DNA of 64,000 nt from positions 62,001-126,000 of the forward strand of contig JAHHIH010000008.1 in the NCBI GenBank assembly GCA_019358835.1, written 5' to 3'. The position numbers were made by a program, and so were the translations under genes. This stretch comes from Tildeniella torsiva UHER 1998/13D. Its GTDB lineage: Bacteria; Cyanobacteriota; Cyanobacteriia; Phormidesmidales; Phormidesmidaceae. The notes beneath the pieces are model-generated. The model had not been told where the DNA came from and made no database searches. It saw only the letters and a program-made list of their open reading frames with translations. Positions 1 through 7,921 of the stretch are shown piece after piece; positions within the stretch are counted from its first letter, which is position 1, and each line of letters begins with the position of its first letter.

Positions 1-447
1 CTGGCACCGCCCGGACATCACGCCGCCTACACTCTGCTGCCCATGCCCAATAACAAGTCTGGGATTGACTGGAACGAGATGGGCGATCGCCTCAAAGACA
101 TCGTCTTTGACTTTCTTGATGAGCGTGGTTATCTGCCCAACCTGAGAGAGCGGCTGGTGTGCCACAGCTACATCACCCCCGACTACTTTGAAAACACCCT
201 TGACGCCTATGCGGGCAATGCCTTTGGCCTCGAACCTTTGCTGGTGCAGTCGGCCTTTTTCCGGCCCCACAACCGCAGCGAAGACATCAACGGTCTCTAC
301 CTGGTTGGTGCGGGCACCCAGCCCGGTGCGGGCACCCCTAGCGTGATGATGTCGGCCAAGATGACGGCGCGACTGGTAGCGGAGGATTACGGGGTGGATG
401 ATGCGATCGTCAGCGGGCAGGCCAGCCCCGAGCTAAGCATCCGCTAG
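1..447 (+). CDS. crtI: CrtI-type phytoene desaturase, C-terminal part (5' cut by window)
   Basis: The reading frame is open from the first base, so the track's start at 43 is only an internal Met. The visible 148 residues are the C-terminal end of a carotenoid FAD-dependent desaturase of the CrtI family, which introduces double bonds into phytoene on the way to lycopene. The family's FAD-binding end motif is clear ([20 protein letters not shown]), as is an upstream [15 protein letters not shown] segment. Related CrtO-type or other CrtI-like oxidoreductases share these motifs, so the exact substrate is not fixed by this fragment. Most cyanobacteria use CrtP/CrtQ; a CrtI-like copy is known in some lineages. 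Stop TAG at 445-447. Confidence 0.8.
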   Translation: MAPPGHHAAYTLLPMPNNKSGIDWNEMGDRLKDIVFDFLDERGYLPNLRERLVCHSYITPDYFENTLDAYAGNAFGLEPLLVQSAFFRPHNRSEDINGLYLVGAGTQPGAGTPSVMMSAKMTARLVAEDYGVDDAIVSGQASPELSIR

Positions 448-463
448 ATCAGAGCCAATGTAG

Positions 464-480
464 GGTGGGCAGTGCCCACC
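464..480. terminator. Palindrome downstream of crtI
   Basis: GGTGGGCAGTGCCCACC is a perfect palindrome 17 bases past the crtI stop. It has no T-run, so it is either a transcription end hairpin or a common cyanobacterial dispersed palindrome. The remaining bases to 735 show no convincing gene. Confidence 0.35.
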
Positions 481-735
481 AGCTACTACTGCGGGTTGAT
501 CGAGATACCCGCTACTGTAAGCGGTGCATCGCGGTCTATGACTAGCCTGGGGAGCGCAGGGGTGAGGGCCGTGCACCCTCCAGCCCCTTAGGCATCGGCA
601 AACCTAAAACTGCCAAATCCAAAATCCAGACTTGGTATGTCCAGTTCTATGGCTGGCTCAAAATGGGGCAATAAACCGGCGGTTTGCGGTCTACACTAGG
701 CTAGCCAAAGCTATACGTGCGGGAGTGAGAGTGCA

Positions 736-1503
736 ATGAAACGGCGACAATTACTGGGTTACGCAGGGGCAGGGTTAGGGGCCACCCTGGGGCTAAGTCT
801 AGTCGGCTCCGCCGCCCAGGCTCAGACCGCAGGCGTTACCATCCGCAGCCTGGGCCATACGGCCTTTCTTTTTACCGGTGGCGGCCGTCGTATTTTGGTT
901 AACCCCTTTCGCCGCATTGGCTGTACGGCAGGGTTCCCCTCCCCAGCTGTGCCCGCCGACATTGTGATGATCAGCAGCCGCCTATTCGACGAGGGCTATC
1001 TCGACGAGCTGCCCGGCGAACCGCGCGTACTCACCGACCCCGGCGTTTACGACTTTGAAAACCTGCGAGTGCAAGGGATTCTCACCCCCCACGATCGCCA
1101 GGGTGGTCGTCGCTTTGGCAACAACACCGTTTGGAAGTGGACTCAGGGCGGCGTTACCATCATCCACATGGGCGGAGCCGCTGCACCACTAGGGGTAGAG
1201 GAGCAGATTTTGTTGGGCCGCCCGGATGTGATGCTGGTGCCCGTGGGCGGTGGCCCCAAGGCCTACACCGCCGCCGAGGCAGTGCAAGCTGTGCAGGTGC
1301 TGAAGCCTAAAATTGCGATTCCAACCCATTATCTGACAACGGTTGCTGGCGAGAGTTGCGAACTCTCCCCCGTAGATGAGTTTTTAAGCCTCATGCAGGG
1401 CACACCGGTAACCCGCGCCACCAGCGGCTCCCTGGGTGTACGCCCCAACGACCTGCCCAGCCAGGGGATGCGCATTCAGGTTTACCAATACCCCAGAGCT
1501 TAA
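736..1503 (+). CDS. Exported metallo-beta-lactamase-fold hydrolase (UlaG-like)
   Basis: A 255-residue protein. The N-terminus MKRRQLLGYAGAGLGATLGL has a twin-arginine-type start and a hydrophobic core ending near AQA, so periplasmic export is likely (inference). The mature part looks like the MBL-fold family related to L-ascorbate-6-phosphate lactonases: an early HTAFLF strand, ILVNPF after it, a central MGG segment, and a late IPTHYLTT with a putative metal histidine. The classical HxHxDH metal motif is not evident, so catalytic competence is uncertain. ATG 736 is preceded by a purine-rich GGGAGTGAGAG. It stands between crtI and the aminopeptidase on the same strand. Confidence 0.65.
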   Translation: MKRRQLLGYAGAGLGATLGLSLVGSAAQAQTAGVTIRSLGHTAFLFTGGGRRILVNPFRRIGCTAGFPSPAVPADIVMISSRLFDEGYLDELPGEPRVLTDPGVYDFENLRVQGILTPHDRQGGRRFGNNTVWKWTQGGVTIIHMGGAAAPLGVEEQILLGRPDVMLVPVGGGPKAYTAAEAVQAVQVLKPKIAIPTHYLTTVAGESCELSPVDEFLSLMQGTPVTRATSGSLGVRPNDLPSQGMRIQVYQYPRA

Positions 1504-1604
1504 AGTTCTGCCCTTGCGATCGCGTTTCTGCGGTAAAAGCCAATATCCCTTAGCATTTACAACAGAAACCCGATCGCCACCCCCTACCGAATTTTCTCTC
1601 CGCC

Positions 1605-2915
1605 ATGGCAACCTCCTACACCCACCGTCGTCAGCGTGTAATGGAACTGATTGGCGGCGGCACGGCTATCTTTGCCAGTGCCCCCCCAGCAGTAATGCAC
1701 AACGATGTGGACTACCCCTTTCGTCAGGACAGCAATTTTTACTACCTGACGGGGTTCAACGAGCCGGGCGCGGTGGCCGTGCTGGCTCCCCACCACGACG
1801 AGCACAAGTTTGTGCTGTTTGTGCGGCCTAAGGATCCTGAGAAAGAGACCTGGTCAGGCTATCGGGTCGGGGTCGAAAAAGCGAAGGAGCAGTTTGGGGC
1901 CGACGAGGTCTACCCCATCGCCGAATTCGATGAGCACCTGCCCAAGTATTTAGAAAAGGCCGATCGCCTCTACTATCACTTCGGCCACGACCAAGCCTTG
2001 AACAACAGGGTGATGCGCCACTGGCAGCGGCTGCTGGCTACCTACTACAAGCGTGGCACCGGCCCCGTGGCCATTGAAGACGCCACGCTGATGATGCAGA
2101 CCCTGCGGCGGGTGAAATCGGCAGAGGAGCTGGATTCGCTGCGAAGGGCGATCGCGATCGCCGCCAAAGCCCACAACCACGCCCGCGACATCACTCGCCC
2201 CGGTCGCTACGAGTACGAAATTCAGGCCGAGATGGAGCACATCTTTCGCCTGGAGGGGGCCATGGGGCCAGCCTACACTTCCATTGTCGCCTCGGGGGTG
2301 AACGCCTGCATTCTGCACTACGTCGAGAACAACTGCCAAATGCAGGCGGGCGACCTGCTGCTGATCGACGCGGGCTGCGCCTACGACTACTACAACGCCG
2401 ACATTACCCGCACCTTCCCGGTGGGGGGGCGCTTTAGCGATGAGCAGCGAATTTTGTATGAGCTGGTGCTGGAGGCGCAGCTGCGGGCGATCGCCGCCGT
2501 CAGACCTGGTGCCCCCTTCAACGAATTCCACGACGCCGCCACCCGCACCATCACCGAGGGGCTCGTGGAACTGGGTCTACTGGCGGGCAGCGTAGACACC
2601 CTGATTGAAGAGAAAAAACACAAGGCCTTCTTCATGCACGGCACCGGCCACTTCCTCGGACTGGATGTCCACGACGCGGGGATTCTTCGCAACTCCGACA
2701 AAACCTGGAAGCCCTTTGAGGTCGGCAACGTCGTCACCGTCGAGCCAGGCATCTACATCTCCCCCACCTACGAGCCGGTAGAAGGGCAGCCCCAGATCGA
2801 CGATCGCTGGCGCGGCATCGGCATTCGCATCGAAGACGATGTATTGGTGACTGAGAGCGGTTGTGAGGTGCTGACCGCAGCAGTGCCCAAAGCTCTGGAA
2901 GATATGGAACGTTAG
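1605..2915 (+). CDS. pepP: Xaa-Pro aminopeptidase (M24B)
   Basis: A 436-residue protein of normal length for aminopeptidase P, a cytosolic dimetal enzyme that removes N-terminal residues preceding proline. The N-terminal half is the creatinase-like domain; the C-terminal pita-bread domain has all five metal ligands in order: D255 and D266 (DAGCAYDYYNAD), H349 (HGTGHFLG), E380 (VEPGIYI) and E410 (GIRIEDDV). These ligands identify the family firmly. Several large antisense ORFs in the track are shadows of this GC-rich gene. The next gene begins only 16 bases downstream and may be cotranscribed. Confidence 0.93.
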   Translation: MATSYTHRRQRVMELIGGGTAIFASAPPAVMHNDVDYPFRQDSNFYYLTGFNEPGAVAVLAPHHDEHKFVLFVRPKDPEKETWSGYRVGVEKAKEQFGADEVYPIAEFDEHLPKYLEKADRLYYHFGHDQALNNRVMRHWQRLLATYYKRGTGPVAIEDATLMMQTLRRVKSAEELDSLRRAIAIAAKAHNHARDITRPGRYEYEIQAEMEHIFRLEGAMGPAYTSIVASGVNACILHYVENNCQMQAGDLLLIDAGCAYDYYNADITRTFPVGGRFSDEQRILYELVLEAQLRAIAAVRPGAPFNEFHDAATRTITEGLVELGLLAGSVDTLIEEKKHKAFFMHGTGHFLGLDVHDAGILRNSDKTWKPFEVGNVVTVEPGIYISPTYEPVEGQPQIDDRWRGIGIRIEDDVLVTESGCEVLTAAVPKALEDMER

Positions 2916-2930
2916 AGGATTTAGCAAACC

Positions 2931-3191
2931 ATGATCGGCACTCAGTCAACCGCAAAAACGGTCTTCCTCCTGGTCTCCATGGTGGGTTGGCTGCTGGTGG
3001 GAGCAGCGTTAATGTATCTCTTTCCGGCGATCGCCGATGGGCTGGTAGGCAGCGATCTCACCCACCTGTGGATGACCAATTTAGCCCGCAGCGGCTACAA
3101 CCCAACCCTGGGATGGGTCGGGGGTGGGCTAGCTCTAGCGATCACCGTGGCAGGTAATTGGGTGTGGTATCAGTACTTTGAAGGTAAATAG
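2931..3191 (+). CDS. Small two-helix membrane protein, unknown function
   Basis: An 86-residue protein with two hydrophobic stretches, roughly residues 10-33 (VFLLVSMVGWLLVGAALMYL) and 61-80. It starts 16 bases after pepP, so it is probably in the same transcript. I do not recognise a family. Confidence 0.6.
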   Translation: MIGTQSTAKTVFLLVSMVGWLLVGAALMYLFPAIADGLVGSDLTHLWMTNLARSGYNPTLGWVGGGLALAITVAGNWVWYQYFEGK

Positions 3192-3194
3192 CCC

Positions 3195-3218
3195 AACCCC
3201 TAACCCCTAACCCCTAAC
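3195..3218. repeat. Short tandem repeat CCCCTAA x3
   Basis: Three tandem copies of an 8-base unit (ACCCCTAA) lie between two convergent genes. Short tandem repeats of this kind are common between cyanobacterial genes. No function is evident. Confidence 0.7.
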
Positions 3219-3221
3219 GTT

Positions 3222-3695
3222 CTAGAGCAGCTGTCGCTTGATCACCGACCCCAGCACCAATCCCAAGATCAAGTGGTAGGGCATCAGCCACAGCACAATT
3301 GGGTAATGGGCAAAGAAAAACAGCACCAGCAGCAGTGGGTAAAAGCCGATCAGGGAGAGGGCGATCGCGATCGCCAAATTCTGCGTGTAAAACCGCAGGC
3401 CAAAGGGCACAATGCCAAACTCACGCATGATATTTGGCTGCTTGAGCAAACTTTGCACGTAGCGATCTTGAAAGAAAAACGAGATCGCGTTGATTAGCAC
3501 CGCCGCCGCCAGCAAAATCAGCGCTCCCTGGCCAAAGGGGAGGCCGTTGGCATTGGCCTTAGGCAAGCTCCACTGCCAGGCCACGGCCACAATAGCAATG
3601 CCCGCCAGCAGCGGTACCAGCAGGCCATAGTAGAGCCGAAACTGCTTGAGAATAGACTGCTGAGCCAGAGGAGTAAGGGATATCTGCTCGGTCAT
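3222..3695 (-). CDS. Four-helix integral membrane protein, unknown function
   Basis: A 157-residue protein with about four hydrophobic segments (around residues 24-42, 57-75, 104-130 and 134-150). It is convergent with the preceding small membrane gene. No family is recognised with confidence; it resembles uncharacterised cyanobacterial membrane proteins. ATG at 3695-3693. Confidence 0.6.
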   Translation of the reverse strand: MTEQISLTPLAQQSILKQFRLYYGLLVPLLAGIAIVAVAWQWSLPKANANGLPFGQGALILLAAAVLINAISFFFQDRYVQSLLKQPNIMREFGIVPFGLRFYTQNLAIAIALSLIGFYPLLLVLFFFAHYPIVLWLMPYHLILGLVLGSVIKRQLL

Positions 3696-3848
3696 TGCTC
3701 ACACCTGCCGCTTGATCGCTAAAGACTTTGCCAGAATAGCGGATTTTGCGGCTGAGAATGCCTACGAAAGTTGGCCCCAAAGTTCTTGAGGCGATCGCGC
3801 AAAACGGGTACTATCCTCTGCTAAGATATGAAACTGCGAATGCAGCAC

Positions 3849-3889
3849 GGGCGATTAGCTCAGTTGGTAGAGCGCCTGCCTTACAAGCA
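3849..3889 (+). tRNA. 5' half of tRNA-Val(UAC), gene interrupted
   Basis: GGGCGAT acceptor strand, then a D-arm GCTC...GAGC, an anticodon stem CCTGC and loop CTTACAA (anticodon TAC) are all intact. The 3' anticodon stem should continue GCAGG but reads GCAAC, and no variable loop, T-arm or 3' acceptor strand follows. I found no matching 3' half elsewhere in the window. The break is the likely left junction of an inserted element, or an assembly join. Confidence 0.75.
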
Positions 3890-3957
3890 ACGATTCACAA
3901 GATTTATTTTTGTAAAACTTAATAGAACCCTTTGCAATTTAGGAACAGGATTCCATA

Positions 3958-4026
3958 AGTGGGGTCATTTTTGATTAGGCTACCATAAAAAATAGGCCAA
4001 CGCTAGTCCAAAAAAGAGACCCCACT
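3958..4026. repeat. Inverted repeat AGTGGGGTC / GACCCCACT next to tRNA break
   Basis: Nine-base perfect arms at 3958-3966 and 4018-4026 enclose 51 AT-rich bases. They lie just beyond the stop of the first HNH gene and about 70 bases inside the tRNA junction. They could be an element-end recombination site or a weak transcription end. Confidence 0.4.
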
Positions 4027-4029
4027 AGA

Positions 4030-4563
4030 CTAGGCAATATTCTTCCAGTTCGCACCGCTGAGGATTGCGTGCACGCCTCCTCGCGAACCCCCAAACTCTG
4101 CGCGCAGCTCAGGTACTCCCCATCCTTCCTCATTGGCGAGCTTTCTCATCTCGGCTACCTGCTCGCGCGTGTATAGGCTTCTAACATTGTCCTCGCCACA
4201 TTTGGCGTAGGCCCCTACCACTTGATTTCTGCCCTTGCGGAACGCATCGAGATTGTTGGCGCGCGCTGTTCCTAGAAAGAGATGATGAGGATTGACGCAA
4301 GGAGGGTTGTCGCAGCGGTGACATGTGAACAGCTTTCCAGGGTCATGATTGTGCTCTAGAGCGTAACTTAGACGATGGACAATAAACCTTATCTGCTTGC
4401 CATTGATACGGATTGCAAATGTGCCGTAGCCTTTCTGGTTGCGGGTACCTTTCCATTCCCAACACTCGTCCCGTTCGCCCTTAACTACTCTGCTCCATAG
4501 ACGTTCCTCCCATTCAGTTACAGGCAGTTCAATGCCTTTAAAGCTTAGGGTTTGAATACTCAT
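4030..4563 (-). CDS. HNH endonuclease (homing-type)
   Basis: The track opens at 4662, but ATG 4563 is better supported: it has AAAGGAT upstream, and the region before it holds the preceding gene's terminator. The resulting 177-residue protein begins MSIQTLSFKG. It carries the phage-type HNH pattern: VHRLSYALE, then CHRCDNPPCVNPHHLFLG with Cys pairs for zinc and the catalytic Asn/His. A C-terminal YTREQVAEMRKLANEEGWG segment looks like the helix-turn-helix DNA-binding tail common in free-standing homing endonucleases of phages. Such enzymes nick DNA and spread themselves; they are usually found in phage genomes. Confidence 0.85.
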   Translation of the reverse strand: MSIQTLSFKGIELPVTEWEERLWSRVVKGERDECWEWKGTRNQKGYGTFAIRINGKQIRFIVHRLSYALEHNHDPGKLFTCHRCDNPPCVNPHHLFLGTARANNLDAFRKGRNQVVGAYAKCGEDNVRSLYTREQVAEMRKLANEEGWGVPELRAEFGGSRGGVHAILSGANWKNIA

Positions 4564-4577
4564 AAAATTATCCTTTA

Positions 4578-4605
4578 AATAAAATAAAGCCGGGAAAGCC
4601 CGGCT
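4578..4605 (-). terminator. Intrinsic terminator between the two HNH genes
   Basis: On the minus strand AGCCGGG-CTTT-CCCGGCT forms a 7-bp GC stem with a 4-base loop, followed by TTTATTTTATTT. It lies 8 bases after the stop of the 4613-5119 gene, ending that transcript. Confidence 0.85.
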
Positions 4606-4612
4606 GTTTGGT

Positions 4613-5119
4613 CTATGCGGCGATGTCTTTTCTTCGCTTGCCCAATCGAATATGGGATACACATCCTGGGGTAACGCCTGCCTGCTCAGCGACTGCCCCG
4701 TTGCTCAAGCCATCCTTAAGCAATCGCTTGATTAGAAAGACAGTCTCGTCAGGCAACTTGCCGCGCGTAGTTCCAGCAGCAACTCGATCAATCGCATTGT
4801 CAGAAGCATTTCCCGCGTACAAATGGTCAGGTCGCCAGCACGATGGGGTATTGCACCGATGGAGGGCCCACTGACCATCTGCAAGCGGCTCGTTGAAGTA
4901 TGTGTAACTCAGTCGATGAAGGCGATAATCTTTCCCCAAAACATTGAAAAGGCCATAGCCATCCCTGTTTTTTCGATGGTAGTCCCAGCAATCGCCCACA
5001 GGCTGATTTGCGATTAGTTCTGGGAGCCGAGACTCGAAACAACGAAGAGCTCCCTCCCAAGGGGAAAGGCTTTTGATTTCTCGTTTTAAGTCGTGGAGAT
5101 CAGAGCAGTTAAAGTGCAT
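4613..5119 (-). CDS. HNH endonuclease, atypical core
   Basis: A 168-residue protein with the same architecture as its neighbour: CWDYHRKNRDGYGLF, LHRLSYTYFN, then LHRCNTPSCWRPDHLYAGN, and a C-terminal resolvase-like helix-turn-helix (IKRLLKDGLSNGAVAEQAGV). The conserved Asn of the CxNPxHL motif is Arg here (CWRPDHL), so nuclease activity is uncertain. A candidate minus-strand promoter lies upstream (TTGACC at 5182-5177, TATGAG at 5158-5153, 18-base spacer). It ends at its own terminator, so the two HNH genes are separate units. Confidence 0.8.
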   Translation of the reverse strand: MHFNCSDLHDLKREIKSLSPWEGALRCFESRLPELIANQPVGDCWDYHRKNRDGYGLFNVLGKDYRLHRLSYTYFNEPLADGQWALHRCNTPSCWRPDHLYAGNASDNAIDRVAAGTTRGKLPDETVFLIKRLLKDGLSNGAVAEQAGVTPGCVSHIRLGKRRKDIAA

Positions 5120-5210
5120 GTTTTTCGCATGTAAAAACTATGCTCCCAAACTCTCATAAAGCACCCACGCGAGTCTGGTCAACCTATTTTGTACGGTTGT
5201 ATATACCTAA

Positions 5211-5238
5211 GAATTAGAAAGCCCAGCCGAAGCTGGGC
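5211..5238 (-). terminator. Hairpin GCCCAGC / GCTGGGC
   Basis: A 7-bp perfect stem with a 4-base loop (5221-5238), followed on the minus strand by TTTCTAATTC. It would end leftward transcription coming from the phage-like cluster at 5.5-6.8 kb. Confidence 0.6.
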
Positions 5239-5282
5239 GACACCGTTTTAACATGCACCCTAATTTTAGCAGGAATCGAAAA

Positions 5283-5603
5283 ATGTGGTTTTGTAGGCAC
5301 TCCCAACTCGTTACCCTCGAAAAGCGCGTCTCGGCGGCTGAGGAAATAAATGCCGCGCAGACTCGGACGCTCGAAAAGAATCAGAAATCTATTTTCTTAG
5401 TTATGGCTGGCGTGTGCTTATCGCTATGCTTGCACTTCGGCCTTCAGTCGATGCAGGAAGAAGACAAAAAGTTTGCCTATGACTTCCTTAGACTTATGAT
5501 GGGCGCGAGCGGTCTAACGGTAGCTGCGAAGGCTGGTGTTCTGGAAGTTAAATCAAACTCTCAGTCACAGACTTTAACTTCCCATCTAGATAGCTATAAG
5601 TAA
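5283..5603 (+). CDS. Small single-span membrane protein, holin-like position
   Basis: ATG 5283 is preferred over 5253 because AGGA lies 8 bases upstream. The 106-residue protein has a coiled N-terminal part (TLEKRVSAAEEINAAQTRTLEK) and one hydrophobic helix (FLVMAGVCLSLCLHFGL). Its 3' end overlaps the convergent gene at 5548 by 56 bases. Small coiled-coil membrane proteins next to tail genes are often holins or hemolysin XhlA-like proteins, but no family match is certain. Confidence 0.5.
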   Translation: MWFCRHSQLVTLEKRVSAAEEINAAQTRTLEKNQKSIFLVMAGVCLSLCLHFGLQSMQEEDKKFAYDFLRLMMGASGLTVAAKAGVLEVKSNSQSQTLTSHLDSYK

Positions 5604-5877
5604 CCGTAACAGTTACATCTGTTACCTCATCAGTAATAACCTTTTGGATGATGTTTCCACCCGCAAAGGTAAAGGCCACGGAGAGTAGAAGAGTTTCCTT
5701 GTCAGAACCATCCCACTGGCTGTAGCCGACTATGTTGTTGCCATCATAGCCATACTCTTTATGTAGATTATGATGGCCGCTTAGCCGCCCAGACAGTAGT
5801 TGATGCGCGAGCGTTAGGGTCTCTTCACCCTTTATAGCTCTGATGTCATTTCCAACCAGAGAGAGAGCATTAGGCAT
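5548..5877 (-). CDS. Phage-like protein, unknown function
   Basis: A 109-residue protein, last gene of a three-gene overlapping leftward cluster (5870-6415 and 6408-6845 upstream; overlap of 8 bases with its neighbour). It is mostly beta-like with Tyr/Gly-rich segments (YGYDGNNIVGYSQWDGS) typical of structural proteins. I do not recognise it. Confidence 0.6.
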   Translation of the reverse strand: MPNALSLVGNDIRAIKGEETLTLAHQLLSGRLSGHHNLHKEYGYDGNNIVGYSQWDGSDKETLLLSVAFTFAGGNIIQKVITDEVTDVTVTVTYSYLDGKLKSVTESLI

Positions 5878-6415
5878 CGATTAGAATTACCTGCTCTGTA
5901 GGTGAGAAGAGAAAACTATTGGAGGATTGCCAGAAGACAAGTTGTTGGAGAAATCCTCCAACCGCAGGCGTTTCACGGGTCAGCGTTCCATTCTCTCCAA
6001 GGAATGTGGCAGAGCTGTTTTGGTCGCTCCAAGGTTCGCCATCATCCCAAGTGTCAGAACCAGCCCAGACGGCATCTACAGCCTCTGCGGACATCACCCC
6101 ATATCTAACAATTCTGACGGGTTGCCCCTGAGCAGCTGATTCTAAGGTCATTCCAGCAACTCGACCAGCGTGAGCACGGTTACTGGCTGAGGCATACACA
6201 ACGTTGTCCTGTCCATCGAAGATGACCGCGCGCAGGGCTTCTAGAGCAGCACCAGCGGTTTCATCTGTGACGATCGCGCTGTAGGTAGGTCTGTACGCGG
6301 CTCCACCCAAGGCAACAGCGATGTTAGGTCGGGTAGCTGGGGTGACCGCGATTGTCTGTGGCGTAAGATTCGTAACCGAAACCTGAACAATCGTTGGGGG
6401 GATAATGCTAGTCAT
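5870..6415 (-). CDS. Phage-like structural protein, possibly tail-associated
   Basis: A 181-residue protein beginning MTSIIPPTIVQVSVTNLTP. It is rich in Thr, Val and Ala, predicted mainly beta, with a WAGSDTWDDGEPWSDQN stretch. Overlaps on both sides (8 bases each) imply translational coupling. Composition and packing fit phage tail or fibre accessory proteins. Function is not established. Confidence 0.55.
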   Translation of the reverse strand: MTSIIPPTIVQVSVTNLTPQTIAVTPATRPNIAVALGGAAYRPTYSAIVTDETAGAALEALRAVIFDGQDNVVYASASNRAHAGRVAGMTLESAAQGQPVRIVRYGVMSAEAVDAVWAGSDTWDDGEPWSDQNSSATFLGENGTLTRETPAVGGFLQQLVFWQSSNSFLFSPTEQVILIDA

Positions 6416-6845
6416 CTAAGGAAACCCCCGCGGTCACGAGAACTTCACCACCCAAAAAGCGGTTTTTCACATTCTCAGGACTGGAGTCGTAGACAACCAA
6501 GTCCCAAAAATAAGGTTTTCTGCCGAGAATTAGCAAATCGATTTCGTGTGGCTGGATGCCAGTCTCGCGGTCGTCCCAATCAATCACTTGAGCCCAGTCG
6601 ATCGGGTAGATATTCGGCAGTAGTAGAAGTGTCTGGCCACTATTCATGCCGACAATGATTTTGCCGTCACTGGCGGGCTGCTCGATGAAACATTGAAAGC
6701 TAATCCGCTGGGAGGCGGGGTGCAGATGTTTCGTAAGTTGGGCGCGAACACCTAACCCGGTTAAGTCGATATCGAGGTCGAGAACAATCCCGAAGGTCGC
6801 GCCTTGCATGATTGTCAGATTATATAATCCGTTCTGAACGGCCAT
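6408..6845 (-). CDS. Phage-like protein, first gene of leftward cluster
   Basis: A 145-residue protein starting MAVQNGLYNLTIMQGATFGI. The N-terminal LTIMQGATF segment resembles proteins found in phage tail-fibre or baseplate neighbourhoods (recollection, not a search). It ends with ATGA-type overlap into the next gene. It is probably expressed with the two downstream genes. Confidence 0.55.
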   Translation of the reverse strand: MAVQNGLYNLTIMQGATFGIVLDLDIDLTGLGVRAQLTKHLHPASQRISFQCFIEQPASDGKIIVGMNSGQTLLLLPNIYPIDWAQVIDWDDRETGIQPHEIDLLILGRKPYFWDLVVYDSSPENVKNRFLGGEVLVTAGVSLDD

Positions 6846-6931
6846 TGAAAAGCTCTTTGAATGAATTCTAAGAGCTTATCGATTTGAATATTCAGTTGTC
6901 TGGGCAACTTTGAATCTAGCCTACCCGTGAA

Positions 6932-7303
6932 TCAATACAACCCATAGCATCTTCTATAGAAACTTTTGAACACCACTATTTCATCGATGAACCACACAAG
7001 ATACCCAACGTTCTCCAGGCGCTGAGCCGCCTGTCTAGCCTCACGCTCGCCGCTTACTGGTGTGAGGCCTGCAATTACAAGGATCTTATCTGGGCGAGCT
7101 TTTAAGTAGGTCGTCAGCTGTCCCGCAGCTTCAAACAAGTTTGATCGAGTGAGAATCTTTTTACACTCGATAAGGTAAATATGCGTAACCAAATCAGCTT
7201 TCCCACCCCCTTCAATCGGAACTTCTGTAGCAGCCTCATACCCATGCACCCTAAAGAAGGTGAACAGGAACTCCTGCAGAGAGTATTCGCTGGGGAAGTA
7301 CAT
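6932..7303 (-). CDS. Small PD-(D/E)XK nuclease-fold protein
   Basis: A 123-residue protein with a restriction-endonuclease-like core: D37 in KADLV, then E46-C-K48 in IYLIECKK, which gives a D-x8-E-x-K catalytic set. The following QLTTYLKARPDKILVIAGL supports the fold. Proteins of this size act as phage or defence nucleases, or as resolvase-like enzymes. It stands alone, upstream of the phage-like cluster. Confidence 0.65.
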   Translation of the reverse strand: MYFPSEYSLQEFLFTFFRVHGYEAATEVPIEGGGKADLVTHIYLIECKKILTRSNLFEAAGQLTTYLKARPDKILVIAGLTPVSGEREARQAAQRLENVGYLVWFIDEIVVFKSFYRRCYGLY

Positions 7304-7460
7304 AAGCAGTTATCTGGAGTTTGGCCTCTGGACTCAGGATTTGAATGCAGACATCGTCAGATGGAGAAAGGTCGGCTTAGGCACTAAGATGTGAGCGTCT
7401 GCGGAGGGGCTGCGTGTTAACTCAAACAGTCCTTTGATCGGCTAGCACTGACATAGTGAT

Positions 7461-7492
7461 AAAAAACCCTCTGAAATATCAATTCCAAAGGG
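7461..7492 (-). terminator. Intrinsic terminator of the cyAbrB gene
   Basis: On the minus strand CCCTTTGGAA and TTTCAGAGGG pair over 10 positions with some GU pairs, followed by TTTTTTA. It lies about 37 bases after the cyAbrB stop. Confidence 0.7.
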
Positions 7493-7528
7493 CATGAGTT
7501 GAAACACTTAGTTCATCAATAAATTGCG

Positions 7529-7921
7529 TCAGGATTGCTCTTCATTGCCTTCAGCGTCCAGCTGCTTCAAGTGAATGTGCTTGTAGCCCAACTTAATCGT
7601 GAACTCATCCCCGGTCTTAAGGCCCATCTCTTGGGTGTAGGCTGCGCCAATCACGATCTGACCATTCTTATGAACCGTTAGGGTGTAGGACGGTTCCCGG
7701 CCTCTGCCATCTGCCTTACCATTTTCTGGCTCAAGCTGAATTCCTTTGGCTGCTAGGAGAGCATCATAAAACTCAGCCAGGTTCACACGGGTCTGCTCTC
7801 CTTTACCAACCGTGTAGTAGCCGCATTCCTTAGCGAGTTCCCGCTTAGTAAGGCCATCATTCTCTTTGACCTTGGCTAGGAGAGACTTGCCTGTCAAAGC
7901 TTCCTTACCTTTCACTGCCAT
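7529..7921 (-). CDS. cyAbrB-family transcription regulator
   Basis: A 130-residue protein with the hallmark cyanobacterial AbrB layout. An N-terminal LTGKSLLAKVKENDGLTKRELAKECGYYT segment precedes RVNLAEFYDALLAAKG and GRGREPSYTLTVHKNGQIVIG, with the swapped-hairpin DNA-binding core at the C-terminus (MGLKTGDEFTIKLGYKHIHL). Such regulators (Synechocystis Sll0359/Sll0822 type) control carbon-nitrogen metabolism and other genes. Every cyanobacterium carries core copies, so one in an accessory block is likely an extra copy. ATG at 7921-7919. Confidence 0.92.
   Translation of the reverse strand: MAVKGKEALTGKSLLAKVKENDGLTKRELAKECGYYTVGKGEQTRVNLAEFYDALLAAKGIQLEPENGKADGRGREPSYTLTVHKNGQIVIGAAYTQEMGLKTGDEFTIKLGYKHIHLKQLDAEGNEEQS

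Noticed and set aside
1436-2955. Antisense and alternate-frame ORFs around pepP
   Set aside because: The pepP frame has all metal ligands; the others are GC-rich shadow frames without motifs.
3195-3218. Telomere-like CCCCTAA repeat as a replicon end
   Set aside because: Only three copies between two ordinary genes; a common cyanobacterial short tandem repeat.
3849-4100. Group I intron in tRNA-Val
   Set aside because: Cyanobacterial tRNA introns keep paired P3-P7 core elements and a 3' exon nearby; neither is visible here and the break is in the stem, not the anticodon loop.
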